Source: a virus
Virus record (IMG/VR): IMGVR_UViG_3300017967_004806
Coordinates: 1-21,420 of that record
Length of the DNA: 21,420 bases
Direction: 5' to 3' (one strand)
The notes beneath the pieces were generated by a model. The model saw only the letters and a program-made list of their open reading frames with translations, did not search any database and was not told the origin of the DNA. Within the stretch, counting starts at the first letter, position 1; every line of letters begins with the position of its first letter. A program made the translations under genes and the position numbers. Below, piece after piece: positions 8,226 to 16,358 of the stretch.

Positions 8226-8815
8226 CCATAAGACCGCCGTTAAAATTTGATGTGATTCGCCCTGAAGTGAAATACTATTTTCGTTTTGATCCTGCGTCAG
8301 GCAGGGTATTAGGTTTTTCTGTACAGCAAAAAGGACACAGCATTGAAATATCGGAAGAACTTGCCAAACAAGTTCAAAGCAAACTGAAACAATTGGGTGA
8401 TTACTTGGTTGTTCTTGAAAACAATCAGTATGTGGTTAAGGCAAAAAATGCGGTGCTTAACAAACAGCACAACAGCACAGAATCAAACAAACATATAAAC
8501 GAAATCATTTACGAAGTACAAAAAAATAAAAAAGATTCTTGTATTAGATTTAATCTTGATCAAACACACAACAACTGGACAATCACCATTGACGATGAAC
8601 TAAAAAACACAATTAAAAATACAACCAATCAACAAAGTGTGCTAAATTTTTTTACAACTCCTCAAGACAATACCAGTGTGCTTGATTATGCTTTTGATGT
8701 AGATTTAACAAAACTTTGCGAAGATGGCAAATTACAAATTCCTCATCAATCAAAATCGACACCAAGGTTGTTTTGTAGAAAAGTGTACAACTATTCATAT
8801 GAGGTAAACAAATGA
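8222..8815 (+). CDS. Phage protein of unknown function
   Basis: A 197-residue protein I do not recognise. The ATG overlaps the previous stop by four bases (ATGA), and GGAG lies eight bases upstream. Residues 12-70 (VKYYFRFDPASGRVLGFSV, then YLVVLENNQYVV) suggest a small beta-rich domain. A polar Lys/Asn-rich linker follows at about 75-100. The C-terminal half, with NNWTITIDDEL and VLDYAFDVDLTKL, suggests a second beta-rich domain. No catalytic motif, Cys cluster, signal peptide or membrane segment is visible. It is locked between two pairs of glycosyltransferase-like genes and is translationally coupled to both sides, so a role alongside them, for example as a scaffold or acceptor, is possible but purely contextual. 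Confidence 0.55.
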   Translation: MTIRPPLKFDVIRPEVKYYFRFDPASGRVLGFSVQQKGHSIEISEELAKQVQSKLKQLGDYLVVLENNQYVVKAKNAVLNKQHNSTESNKHINEIIYEVQKNKKDSCIRFNLDQTHNNWTITIDDELKNTIKNTTNQQSVLNFFTTPQDNTSVLDYAFDVDLTKLCEDGKLQIPHQSKSTPRLFCRKVYNYSYEVNK

Positions 8816-9729
8816 TACTTAAAATAGCAGATATGGATTTTGTGTTTTTGAGCGTGGATGAACCTAATGCTGAAAAGAATTATGCTGATCTGAAAAGGAA
8901 AATACCTTGGGCGAAACGAGTACATGGAGTCTTAGGTTTTGATACTGCTCATAAACGTGCGGCAGAAATATCCGATACAGAAAGATTTATCACAGTGGAT
9001 GCTGATACACAGGTACATGAAGATTTTTTAAATGTGTTGGTGGATATGAAATCTTTAGGTGTAGACAACACATATCAATTCAGTTGGTGTGGACACATTG
9101 AATTAAATGGATTAAAATATGGCAATGGCAGTTTAAAATGTTGGACAAAAGACTTTGTAAAAAATATGCAGACGCATGAAAATCACGATGGAGCAGAAGG
9201 CAGTCAAAATAGAAATGTTATTGAATTTTGTCACTTTCCTAATTATTATCAGTTTAATGAAAATTATTCAAACAGTTACATAGATGGGTCTGCTTATCAA
9301 GCCTGGAGAGCAGGATTCAGAGAAGGTGTAAAAATGAGTTTGGATAGAAACATTAGAAAGCCTCTTAATGAATTGTGGTGGCAAAATTATCAAAGACTGC
9401 TGGTATGGATGTCAGTGGGCATGGACAATCAATATGGAGTTCATGCTATTCATGGAGCAAGAACAGGCTGTTATTTGACAACTTGTACTGATTGGGATTT
9501 TACTCAAGCAAACAATTATAGGTATTTTCAAAATTATTGGAAATGGGAACTACATGATAATGATGACAAGACAGAAACTGATTTTTATCAACAAGTGATA
9601 GAATTAGGAGAAAAAATAAATGATCAGCACAACATAGAATTACCTATAGAACCTTTGAACGCAGAACAAAGTAAATTTTTTAAAAAAGTGTATTACAATA
9701 CACCAAGGATAATAAGGAAAACAATTTGA
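8812..9729 (+). CDS. Glycosyltransferase-like protein, second family, copy 1
   Basis: A 305-residue protein with a nucleotide-sugar-transferase-like N-terminus: MDFVFLSVDEP, then AKRVHGVLGFDTAHKRAA, then RFITVDADTQV with DAD at 63-65. The remainder is rich in Trp, Tyr and Asn, including YGNGSLKCW, AWRAGFREGVKMS and MDNQYGVHAIHGARTG blocks. These blocks recur in the next gene, so the two form a tandem family distinct from the pair at 6599-8225. The ATG overlaps the previous stop by four bases after GAGGT; an internal ATG at 8833 would align better with the paralogue's start and remains possible. The VDAD motif and preceding fold suggest GT-A, but no acceptor or donor is evident. It could also be a non-catalytic relative. 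Confidence 0.6.
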   Translation: MILKIADMDFVFLSVDEPNAEKNYADLKRKIPWAKRVHGVLGFDTAHKRAAEISDTERFITVDADTQVHEDFLNVLVDMKSLGVDNTYQFSWCGHIELNGLKYGNGSLKCWTKDFVKNMQTHENHDGAEGSQNRNVIEFCHFPNYYQFNENYSNSYIDGSAYQAWRAGFREGVKMSLDRNIRKPLNELWWQNYQRLLVWMSVGMDNQYGVHAIHGARTGCYLTTCTDWDFTQANNYRYFQNYWKWELHDNDDKTETDFYQQVIELGEKINDQHNIELPIEPLNAEQSKFFKKVYYNTPRIIRKTI

Positions 9730-10418
9730 TGTATGATATAGTTTTTATAAGTTACAACGAACCGTTGGCAGATCATAATTATAAAATGTTGTGTGAACGC
9801 TTTCCAATAGCACAAAGAATACATGGTGTAAAAGGAATTCACCAGGCACATATAGAAGCGGCAAAATTAGCACTCACAAAAATGTTTTGGGTAGTAGATG
9901 CTGATGCTGAGATAGTGGATGATTTTAAATTTGATCACAAAGCCACAGGTTATAAACAAACATGGGTTCATGTTTGGCGTAGTCGTAACCCTATCAATGA
10001 TTTACAGTATGGTTATGGTGGAGTAAAACTTTTACCTAGAGAATTAACTTTAAAAATGGACACAAACACAACAGATATGTCCACCAGTATATCCGAAGGT
10101 TTTCAGCCAATGGAACAGGTATCAAACATCACAGCATTCAACTCTGATCCTTTCAGTGCTTGGAAATCAGCATTCAGAGAGTGTGCCAAGTTAAGTTCCA
10201 AAGTGATAGATAGACAGGAAGATTCGGAAACAGAACAAAGATTAAACATTTGGTGTACCAAAGGCATGGATAGACCTTATGGTGACTTTGCTGTTGATGG
10301 TGCTCAAAAAGGCAGACAGTTTGGCGAACAGAACAAAGACAAAATAAAAATGATCAACGATTTTGATTGGTTGAAAACACAATTTGAGGAGACTTGCGGT
10401 GTCAGTGAATACTACTAA
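9729..10418 (+). CDS. Glycosyltransferase-like protein, second family, copy 2
   Basis: A 229-residue paralogue of the previous gene, shorter by about 75 residues. It shares MYDIVFISYNEP, the AQRIHGVKGIHQAH block, and WVVDADAEI with DAD at 57-59. It also has YGYGGVKLLP, AWKSAFRECAKLS and a MDRPYGDFAVDGAQKGR block matching the neighbour. I chose ATG 9729 (TGATG overlap with the previous stop) with AAGGA at 9714-9718; the TTG three bases earlier is less likely. The pair appears to be a duplication that diverged, like the pair upstream. The DxD motif suggests metal-dependent sugar-nucleotide chemistry. Substrate unknown. Confidence 0.6.
   Translation: MYDIVFISYNEPLADHNYKMLCERFPIAQRIHGVKGIHQAHIEAAKLALTKMFWVVDADAEIVDDFKFDHKATGYKQTWVHVWRSRNPINDLQYGYGGVKLLPRELTLKMDTNTTDMSTSISEGFQPMEQVSNITAFNSDPFSAWKSAFRECAKLSSKVIDRQEDSETEQRLNIWCTKGMDRPYGDFAVDGAQKGRQFGEQNKDKIKMINDFDWLKTQFEETCGVSEYY
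10387..10391 (+). promoter_or_regulatory. Ribosome binding site fixing the GTG start at 10399
   Basis: AGGAG lies inside the last codons of the upstream gene, seven bases before GTG 10399. It overlaps the codons just after an in-frame TTG at 10384, so that TTG cannot use it and is unlikely to be the start. Confidence 0.7.
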
Positions 10419-11487
10419 GATTCCATTTGATAACATTGTGCGATTCGGACAAAGCACCATGTTAGAGAAAAATTTGTTCAATGTGAGTTGGATACTCAGC
10501 AGATTCTGTAATTACAACTGTTCTTATTGTTGGCCCTATGCTCACAGCAAAAAGGTTGATCACAGACCATTGGAAGTTTACAAAAAGACCATGGACGAAA
10601 TAAAAACGCAAGCCAGAGCAAATGGATTCAACAGTTTTCATTTCAGTTTCTCAGGAGGTGAGCCTACAGCATACAAAAGATTTTTGCCATTGATAGGACA
10701 CTATGCCAAAGACGAGAAAGCCAGATATCAAAGCATACACATGACAACCAACTGTTCTCCAGGTAAGAAATGGTGGGCAACATGGATACAAGCCACTGAA
10801 ACTTTAAAGCGAAGAAGTATTACAGCCAGTTTCCATCACGAATTTGCCGATGAAGATGCGTTTGGAGACAAACTGTTAATGCTACAAGATGCAGGCGTGT
10901 ATGTCACAATCAACCAAGTGATGGTGCCACATCTATTTGAAGAACTGTATGAGAGATGTTCAAGATTCAATCAGAGAGGAATCAATGTAACATTAAAACC
11001 ACAAAGCAACGAATCTGCTAGTGAAATTGTGTCTGGCTACACAGATGATCAGATTGAAATGATGAAAACAGGATTTCCACTCACAATTGAAAACGGAGAA
11101 TTAGTTCAACAGTTGGTTTTGAATGATCACAAGGATAATATGTACAATTTGGATCAAGCAGAAAGATTCAATGCGTTTGGTTTTAACAAATTCAAAGGCT
11201 GGACTTGTAATGCTGGATATCAAAGTTGCATTGTGAGAGAGCCAGGTGGAGAAATCAAAAGAGCATACAGTTGTCATGATGAACCATTAGGAACCATTGA
11301 TGAAGGATTTAAATTATTTAGAACTCCAAACAGATGTATTACTTCAACCTGTGTGAGTTCAGCAGACAGCAAAATTCCAAAAAGTAGAGAATTGGATAAA
11401 CTGGAAGCCATTGAAAAAGAAGAAATCATAATGGAAATCAGTCGTAAGCAATCCAAAGCATTCAAAAAGGAACGAACAAATGTATAA
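10399..11487 (+). CDS. Radical SAM protein with C-terminal SPASM-type domain
   Basis: A 362-residue enzyme that should bind a [4Fe-4S] cluster and S-adenosylmethionine to start radical chemistry. The cluster motif CxxxCxxC is C37, C41, C44 in FCNYNCSYC. The SAM-contacting GGEP motif is at 86-89 (SGGEPT). A SPASM-like auxiliary-cluster region follows: C270 and C277 in WTCNAGYQSC, C292, C313 and C318. The C-terminal 40 residues are charged and helical. The GTG start is fixed by AGGAG at 10387-10391 and overlaps the upstream gene by 20 bases. The pattern W-x-CN-x-G..S...(I) recurs in the proteins at 16351 and 17237, so these three form one subfamily. SPASM enzymes commonly modify peptides or proteins, some sugars or cofactors; the substrate here is unknown. 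Confidence 0.85.
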   Translation: MSVNTTKIPFDNIVRFGQSTMLEKNLFNVSWILSRFCNYNCSYCWPYAHSKKVDHRPLEVYKKTMDEIKTQARANGFNSFHFSFSGGEPTAYKRFLPLIGHYAKDEKARYQSIHMTTNCSPGKKWWATWIQATETLKRRSITASFHHEFADEDAFGDKLLMLQDAGVYVTINQVMVPHLFEELYERCSRFNQRGINVTLKPQSNESASEIVSGYTDDQIEMMKTGFPLTIENGELVQQLVLNDHKDNMYNLDQAERFNAFGFNKFKGWTCNAGYQSCIVREPGGEIKRAYSCHDEPLGTIDEGFKLFRTPNRCITSTCVSSADSKIPKSRELDKLEAIEKEEIIMEISRKQSKAFKKERTNV

Positions 11488-12466
11488 ACTCACCGACATA
11501 AAAGATGTTCATTTGGAAGTGACCAGCAAGTGTCAAGCCAAATGTCCAATGTGTCCAAGACGTATTCAAGGTGGTCCTCTAAATCCTTTTATACATCTTG
11601 ATGAAATAACTTTGGATAGATTCAAGCAATGGTTTCCTGTGGAGTTTATCAAACAATTGAACAGTATGTTCATGTGTGGCAATCTAGGAGATCCTATTGT
11701 AAGCAAGGATACTTTAGAGATATACAAGTATCTGCGTGAAACTAATCCTCATATAAGACTTTCAATGCACACCAATGGCAGTGCTAGAGATACAGAGTGG
11801 TGGAAACAGTTAGCACAAACTCAAGTAAAAGTTACTTTTGGAATAGATGGTTTGGCAGACACAAATCATCTGTACAGAATATCCACAGACTTTGATAAGA
11901 TCATTGCCAATGCCAAAGCATTTATACAAGCAGGTGGATTTGCCAAGTGGCATATGCTAGTGTTCAAGCACAACGAACATCAAGTGGAAACAGCAGAACA
12001 GATGTCAAAAGATTTAGGATTTAAAATTTTTACAACCAAACACACATCACGATTCAAGAAAGATTATTTACAAGTGATAGATGAAAAAGGAAATCCTTTA
12101 CACAAACTGGAACCCACACAGAAAAGTGCTGACATGATTCCTTTGATTGAACAGTCACAGCAAGAAACAACACCCACTATTGTGTGTAAAGCAGTTAAAA
12201 ACAAACAATTATATGTGAGTGCCTGTGGTAATGTATCTCCTTGTTGTTGGTTGGACATGGAATGGATTCCACCCATGCAGGACAGCAGGATAGATTATAT
12301 GGAAAGAATAGGCGAGTTTCCGAATTTAAATACAAGTAGTTTACAAGAAATATTCGATGGAGGATATTTTGACAAAATAGAACAAACTTGGGGTCACACA
12401 CCACTACAAGAATGTGGCAAACAGTGTGGATCATTTGATAAACTGGGAGTTCAATTTGAAAATTAA
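11480..12466 (+). CDS. Radical SAM protein of a GN-GDP-type subfamily with Cys-rich C-terminus
   Basis: A 328-residue radical SAM enzyme, coupled by an 8-base overlap to the one before it; AAGGA precedes the ATG. The cluster motif is C18, C22, C25 in KCQAKCPMC. In place of the usual GGEP it has CGNLGDP at 66-72, a variant seen in one branch of SPASM-type proteins. The HTNGS segment at 97-101 matches the following SAM-binding strand. The C-terminal half carries C236, C249, C255, C256, C312 and C316 with VSPCCWLD, fitting an auxiliary cluster domain. It is clearly not a duplicate of its neighbour. The two may act in succession or as partners; this is inferred from coupling only. Confidence 0.82.
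   Translation: MYKLTDIKDVHLEVTSKCQAKCPMCPRRIQGGPLNPFIHLDEITLDRFKQWFPVEFIKQLNSMFMCGNLGDPIVSKDTLEIYKYLRETNPHIRLSMHTNGSARDTEWWKQLAQTQVKVTFGIDGLADTNHLYRISTDFDKIIANAKAFIQAGGFAKWHMLVFKHNEHQVETAEQMSKDLGFKIFTTKHTSRFKKDYLQVIDEKGNPLHKLEPTQKSADMIPLIEQSQQETTPTIVCKAVKNKQLYVSACGNVSPCCWLDMEWIPPMQDSRIDYMERIGEFPNLNTSSLQEIFDGGYFDKIEQTWGHTPLQECGKQCGSFDKLGVQFEN
12445..12449 (+). promoter_or_regulatory. Ribosome binding site supporting the TTG start at 12456
   Basis: GGGAG stands six bases before TTG 12456, inside the end of the upstream radical SAM gene. The open frame extends further left to GTG 12414, but those codons simply overlap conserved C-terminal coding sequence of the neighbour and lack a comparable site. 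Confidence 0.6.
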
Positions 12467-13073
12467 TATTAAAGATGTGCTGTATTGGATGGATGCCATC
12501 AGACAATCGGATGATAGGTATCGCACATTGGAAAGTTTCTGGAAAGGACAAATCAACAGCAAAGTTTGGCTGATTGACACACTTAAACAATATTTCCAAA
12601 GAGTACCATACAACATTGTGATATGCGGTGGCTGGAATGGAGTGCTGGCAACACTGCTGTTCAACAGCGATCTGGACATCTTAAAAATTACTTCTGTGGA
12701 TAAAGATCCTGCTTGTGAGCCTATTGCTCTCACAATGAACAAAGAGTATGAAATGCGAGGACAATTCACTGCTTTAACTGAAAATATAATTGATTACAAA
12801 TATTACAACAAGCACAATTTGATAATAAACACTGCCTGCGAACACATGACACCGGAGGAATATAATCAATGGATTTCAAAATTGCCCAACAACACTCAGG
12901 TGATACTACAAAGCAATGATTATTTTGACAATGAGGAACACGTGAATTGTCAAAAAGATTTGATCACGTTCAAACAAAATTGTGGCTTGCAAGTTTTTTC
13001 TGCTTCAGAATTAGAAACAGAAAAATACAAAAGATTTATGATAATAGGAGTTAAAAATGGATACAGCAACTAA
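12456..13073 (+). CDS. SAM-dependent methyltransferase-like protein
   Basis: A 205-residue protein of class I methyltransferase type. Residues 52-65 contain YNIVICGGWNGVLA, fitting the glycine-rich motif I that binds S-adenosylmethionine. SVDKDPAC at 80-87 supplies the acidic residues after the second strand, and LIINTACEHM at 122-131 fits motif IV. A helical N-terminus (VLYWMDAIRQSDDRYRTLE) precedes the core. The TTG start is chosen because of the GGGAG site; it overlaps the upstream gene by 11 bases. The first 14 codons of the longer frame, from GTG 12414, are excluded. The substrate is not evident. Placement between a radical SAM enzyme and an oxygenase suggests one step of a shared modification route. 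Not all motif-I-like proteins are catalytic, so activity is inferred. Confidence 0.68.
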   Translation: MKINIKDVLYWMDAIRQSDDRYRTLESFWKGQINSKVWLIDTLKQYFQRVPYNIVICGGWNGVLATLLFNSDLDILKITSVDKDPACEPIALTMNKEYEMRGQFTALTENIIDYKYYNKHNLIINTACEHMTPEEYNQWISKLPNNTQVILQSNDYFDNEEHVNCQKDLITFKQNCGLQVFSASELETEKYKRFMIIGVKNGYSN

Positions 13074-13716
13074 AGTTTTTAACAAATTTAAAGATGGCAC
13101 ACTGCCTTGGTTGGAATTAGATATGAGTTTTACTCCTTACACTGACCACGTGGAGTTTGCCAAATTGGAACAATACTATGTACCACACAGAGAAAAAGAA
13201 ACTCACAAAGGTTGGAGCAGTTGTTGTCTGCATGGTTTGGGCATTGACAAAACACAGGTGGCAAAAGAATATGGCTACGATGATGAATTGAACGCACCTT
13301 ATGACTGGACAGAATTATCACAAATTGCACCTGCGGCAAAAATGTTTTGGGACAAGTTTCCTGCTGAAAGATACAGCAGAATACGTTTTATGAAACTTGA
13401 TCCTGCTGGCAGAATAGATTGGCACAATGACCATCCAGGACATCAACTGCCAGAGGATTTGTGCGAGTACTTGATTCCAATAAATGTGTCGGTGATACAT
13501 CCAGCACTGTGTTACATGGATATAAAAGATCATGGATTAGTTCCATTTGGACATGGCAAAGTTTTTTTAATAAACATACTGAAAGATCATCAAGTGGTCA
13601 ATAACGCCAATGTGGAAAGAATACACATGATTGCTCAAGCACACATAGGCAACCGTAGATCAGAGTTTAATGAATTATTAGATAGGAGTTTGGAGAAAAA
13701 TGGCATTTCAATTTAA
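13057..13716 (+). CDS. Aspartyl/asparaginyl-hydroxylase-like 2-oxoglutarate/Fe(II) oxygenase
   Basis: A 219-residue protein of the double-stranded beta-helix oxygenase class. The metal-binding HxD is H123 and D125 in DWHNDHPG. The distal His is probably H178 in KDHQVVNNANVERIH, and R188 is in the position that usually binds 2-oxoglutarate. Preceding RIRFMKLDPAGRI and following EYLIPINVSV match the strand pattern of the Asp/Arg hydroxylase family (PF05118). AGGAG lies six bases before the ATG, which overlaps the upstream gene by 17 bases. Family members hydroxylate amino-acid side chains in proteins or free amino acids, or small molecules. A second member starts at 21102. The call to the oxygenase class is firm; protein hydroxylation is an inference. 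Confidence 0.8.
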   Translation: MDTATKVFNKFKDGTLPWLELDMSFTPYTDHVEFAKLEQYYVPHREKETHKGWSSCCLHGLGIDKTQVAKEYGYDDELNAPYDWTELSQIAPAAKMFWDKFPAERYSRIRFMKLDPAGRIDWHNDHPGHQLPEDLCEYLIPINVSVIHPALCYMDIKDHGLVPFGHGKVFLINILKDHQVVNNANVERIHMIAQAHIGNRRSEFNELLDRSLEKNGISI

Positions 13717-15103
13717 CGCACAGAATAGAAAGCATGACAACATAGTTTTTGTTTTGGATACAAATTTTCACAAAATAAAAAATGCTTCAGCGAAAGAAAT
13801 AATTCAAAACATTGCTGAATATCAGATAGGTAAAATCAACACCATGGGTTATGATGTTATGATAGCCCTGTCGGCAGATCCCACATTAACAAAATTGGTT
13901 GACCAATATGATTATGCTGTGGTATATAATCCAGATACTGAATTCCAAGGTGGTGCTTTTTTCAAACATTTACACAAACTGATTGAACAGGATTTTTATA
14001 TAGCAGGACACATACTAGACAGAAAAGAAGGATACTATGAACTGCATGAACAATGCTATGTTATCAATCTTAAAAAACACAAAGAACTGGAATTGCCTGA
14101 AATAGGTGAAATGAAAAAGGATTCAGAACACTTTACCACAGAACCTATTAGAAGTGAAGAAAATTTTCACGATGATTATACTCCTTTATGGATTAAGCCT
14201 GGAAATGAACTCAAAAAATATGCTCACAAATGGCATGGTTGGAATGTAATAAGAACAGCATTGGACAACAAAGAAAATATCATTGTGTTTGATGAAGATA
14301 TTAGATTGAGTAAAAAATGTTATTATGCCAAACACGAAACAGATTTTATTGAAAACAGCAAACAGATTTACAAAAAGTACAATCAAAGTGCAAATAGATT
14401 GTTCTATCCCATAAACACAGAAGAACTGCAGACAGTCCATGTAGCAGGCAATGTTAAACAATTGATTACTCCTGCCAGTGGTTTTAATTGGTTAAAGTAT
14501 CTGGACAAATATGGTTGGGACGAGGATACAGAAGTGATATTTTATGATTACAATCCAAATGCACTTTACTACATGGAACAAACAATTAAAAAATTCTCTG
14601 GGGGAGATTATCATCAATTTTTAAAAGACACTAATAGACACAAATCACCAGACTGGTTACCTACAAAATTAGAAATTGCTGACCATTTTGCAGAAATTAG
14701 CAATTTATGGCATATCAAAGACAAAATAAAATTTAAATTTGTGGAATGTGATTTATTGAATGAATTTACATTAAAATTTCAAAATGAACAAAATGTAATT
14801 TTCAACATCAGTAACATTTTTGCCTATGAGCCAACAGTGCCATTTATTCCAACCAAGCAAAGAGTGATTCAACAAAATCAACTTATAAAACTGTTAAAAG
14901 AAAAATATGACAAAATACAATTGATTGTATCGCAACATGCCTGGAGTGGATTTGTAGAATACGATGTAGATGCTGGTCCTGTTGAAAAATTTTATGAAGT
15001 AGATATTGAAAGTTTGAAAGCACCCATGTGGCGATTTGGAAAAGAATGGAAAGCACCATTAACTCCTGAGGAGGAATATGAACAAGAACAAGATGAAGAA
15101 TAG
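13700..15103 (+). CDS. Large two-domain protein: GT-A-like N-terminus, methyltransferase-like C-terminus
   Basis: A 467-residue protein, overlapping its upstream neighbour by 17 bases; GGAG lies just before the ATG. Residues 13-135 look like a nucleotide-sugar-transferase fold: IVFVLDTN, then DYAVVYNPDTEF (77-82) with FKHLHKLI and YVINLKKH after it. About 155-210 contain a WHGWNVIRTAL and IIVFDEDIRLS block. The second half starts with LQTVHVAGNVKQLITPASG at 243-261, and VIFYDYNPNAL at 279-289 resembles methyltransferase motif I or the adjoining acidic loop. The C-terminus ends in a run of acidic residues. A fusion of sugar-transfer and methyl-transfer steps would suit the gene neighbourhood, but both domain calls rest on pattern only. 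It may instead be one unfamiliar domain set. Confidence 0.5.
   Translation: MAFQFNAQNRKHDNIVFVLDTNFHKIKNASAKEIIQNIAEYQIGKINTMGYDVMIALSADPTLTKLVDQYDYAVVYNPDTEFQGGAFFKHLHKLIEQDFYIAGHILDRKEGYYELHEQCYVINLKKHKELELPEIGEMKKDSEHFTTEPIRSEENFHDDYTPLWIKPGNELKKYAHKWHGWNVIRTALDNKENIIVFDEDIRLSKKCYYAKHETDFIENSKQIYKKYNQSANRLFYPINTEELQTVHVAGNVKQLITPASGFNWLKYLDKYGWDEDTEVIFYDYNPNALYYMEQTIKKFSGGDYHQFLKDTNRHKSPDWLPTKLEIADHFAEISNLWHIKDKIKFKFVECDLLNEFTLKFQNEQNVIFNISNIFAYEPTVPFIPTKQRVIQQNQLIKLLKEKYDKIQLIVSQHAWSGFVEYDVDAGPVEKFYEVDIESLKAPMWRFGKEWKAPLTPEEEYEQEQDEE
15069..15074 (+). promoter_or_regulatory. Strong ribosome binding site for the twitch-first radical SAM gene
   Basis: AGGAGG, a full consensus site, lies in the Glu-rich tail codons of the upstream gene, only three bases before ATG 15078. 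A second in-frame ATG at 15093 lies 18 bases beyond, so the first ATG is favoured despite the short spacing. Confidence 0.6.
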
Positions 15104-16358
15104 TTGTACTTTCTGTATGCACCCTTTTACAGGGTTAGCCACAAGAGAAGATGGCGCAATTAAAGTGTGCTGTCGTAGTCTTCCTATTGGAAACATTAAA
15201 GACATGAGTTTGGAAGAAGCATGGAACTCTGACAAAATGAAAGAAGTAAGACGACAAGTGTTAAACGATGAACGTCCAGACGTGTGTGCGCCTTGTTTTC
15301 ATTTGGAAGATCAAGGAGTGCAGAGTTTAAGACAAAGACATATCACAGATTCTTCACCAGAATCTAGAATCAATTTATATCCAGATGCCTTGGATAAACT
15401 GATGGATGATTATTCAATGCCGTTTGATTTGCCCACAATTGAAATTAAGATAAACAATCTTTGTAATTTGAAATGTAGAATGTGTAATCCTTTGGACTCC
15501 ACACAATGGAAAGACTGGAATGCCATAGTGGATCATTACAAAAAAGAAGGCAACTATCTTGTGGATGCTGTGGAAAGTTTAGGATTAACCAAAGCACCGT
15601 ATGTGGGAATATTTGAAGACAAAGATCATTTTTGGGACAACTTGGAAAAATTATTACCGCATTTTAGACGTGTTGAATTTGCAGGCGGTGAGCCTTTAAT
15701 GGATCCTGTACATTATAAAATATTAGACTTACTATCTAAGAATGGAAAAAACATTGAAATAAAATACGCTACCAACGGTACAACACTGGGAATCAAGGGC
15801 GGTAGAACTGTGCATGACTATTGGCCCAAGTTTAAAAGTGTGGCAGTCAATGTGTCAATAGATGGACTTCACGATGTGTATGAATACATCAGAGGCAATG
15901 GCAAGTTTTCAGATATAGAATACAACATCAAAGAAATGAAAAAGATACCCACTGTGAGTAGAATAGTAGGAGCATTTACTGTACAAGCCAACAACATATT
16001 ACAAATAGACAAAGTGATAGACTATTTCTTGCGTGAGATGAAGATTGTGTTTTACAGTCACAGGGTTAACTATCCAAGAGCACTATCGGCACAGGTATTG
16101 CCCAAAGAATTAAAAGATCAGGTAATTGCTAGACTGGAAGCAATGAAACCTAAAATTAAAGATTATGAAATAGTCAAAGAACATCCTGTGCTTGAAAAAA
16201 TTACTCAACAACAGATACAAGACAACATAAACTTTTTACAATCCACAGACTTAAATCAATACTGGCAAGACTGTATTGACTTTAATAGAAGACTTGATCT
16301 TACACGAAACCAAGGACCGTTTGAAAAGATAAATCCGGAGTTTCAACAGTATGTTTAA
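15078..16358 (+). CDS. Twitch-first radical SAM protein
   Basis: A 426-residue radical SAM enzyme with the auxiliary cluster domain at the N-terminus rather than the end. C10, C13, C31, C32, C70 and C73, around the pattern G-N-I-K-D-M-S-L-E-E-A-W, form a twitch/SPASM-like region. The catalytic cluster motif is C129, C133, C136 in LCNLKCRMC, and AGGEP is at 202-206. This order matches the family annotated as twitch domain-containing radical SAM proteins, which is common in marine phages and bacteria and mostly uncharacterised. The start overlaps the preceding gene by 26 bases. It is coupled to the SPASM-last gene downstream. A related, longer protein with the same order is coded on the opposite strand at 18199. 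Enzyme class firm; reaction unknown. Confidence 0.86.
   Translation: MNKNKMKNSCTFCMHPFTGLATREDGAIKVCCRSLPIGNIKDMSLEEAWNSDKMKEVRRQVLNDERPDVCAPCFHLEDQGVQSLRQRHITDSSPESRINLYPDALDKLMDDYSMPFDLPTIEIKINNLCNLKCRMCNPLDSTQWKDWNAIVDHYKKEGNYLVDAVESLGLTKAPYVGIFEDKDHFWDNLEKLLPHFRRVEFAGGEPLMDPVHYKILDLLSKNGKNIEIKYATNGTTLGIKGGRTVHDYWPKFKSVAVNVSIDGLHDVYEYIRGNGKFSDIEYNIKEMKKIPTVSRIVGAFTVQANNILQIDKVIDYFLREMKIVFYSHRVNYPRALSAQVLPKELKDQVIARLEAMKPKIKDYEIVKEHPVLEKITQQQIQDNINFLQSTDLNQYWQDCIDFNRRLDLTRNQGPFEKINPEFQQYV

Noticed and set aside
12195-12599. Minus-strand frame of 134 codons across the radical SAM/methyltransferase junction
   Set aside because: It overlaps two real plus-strand genes and carries no domain or ribosome site.
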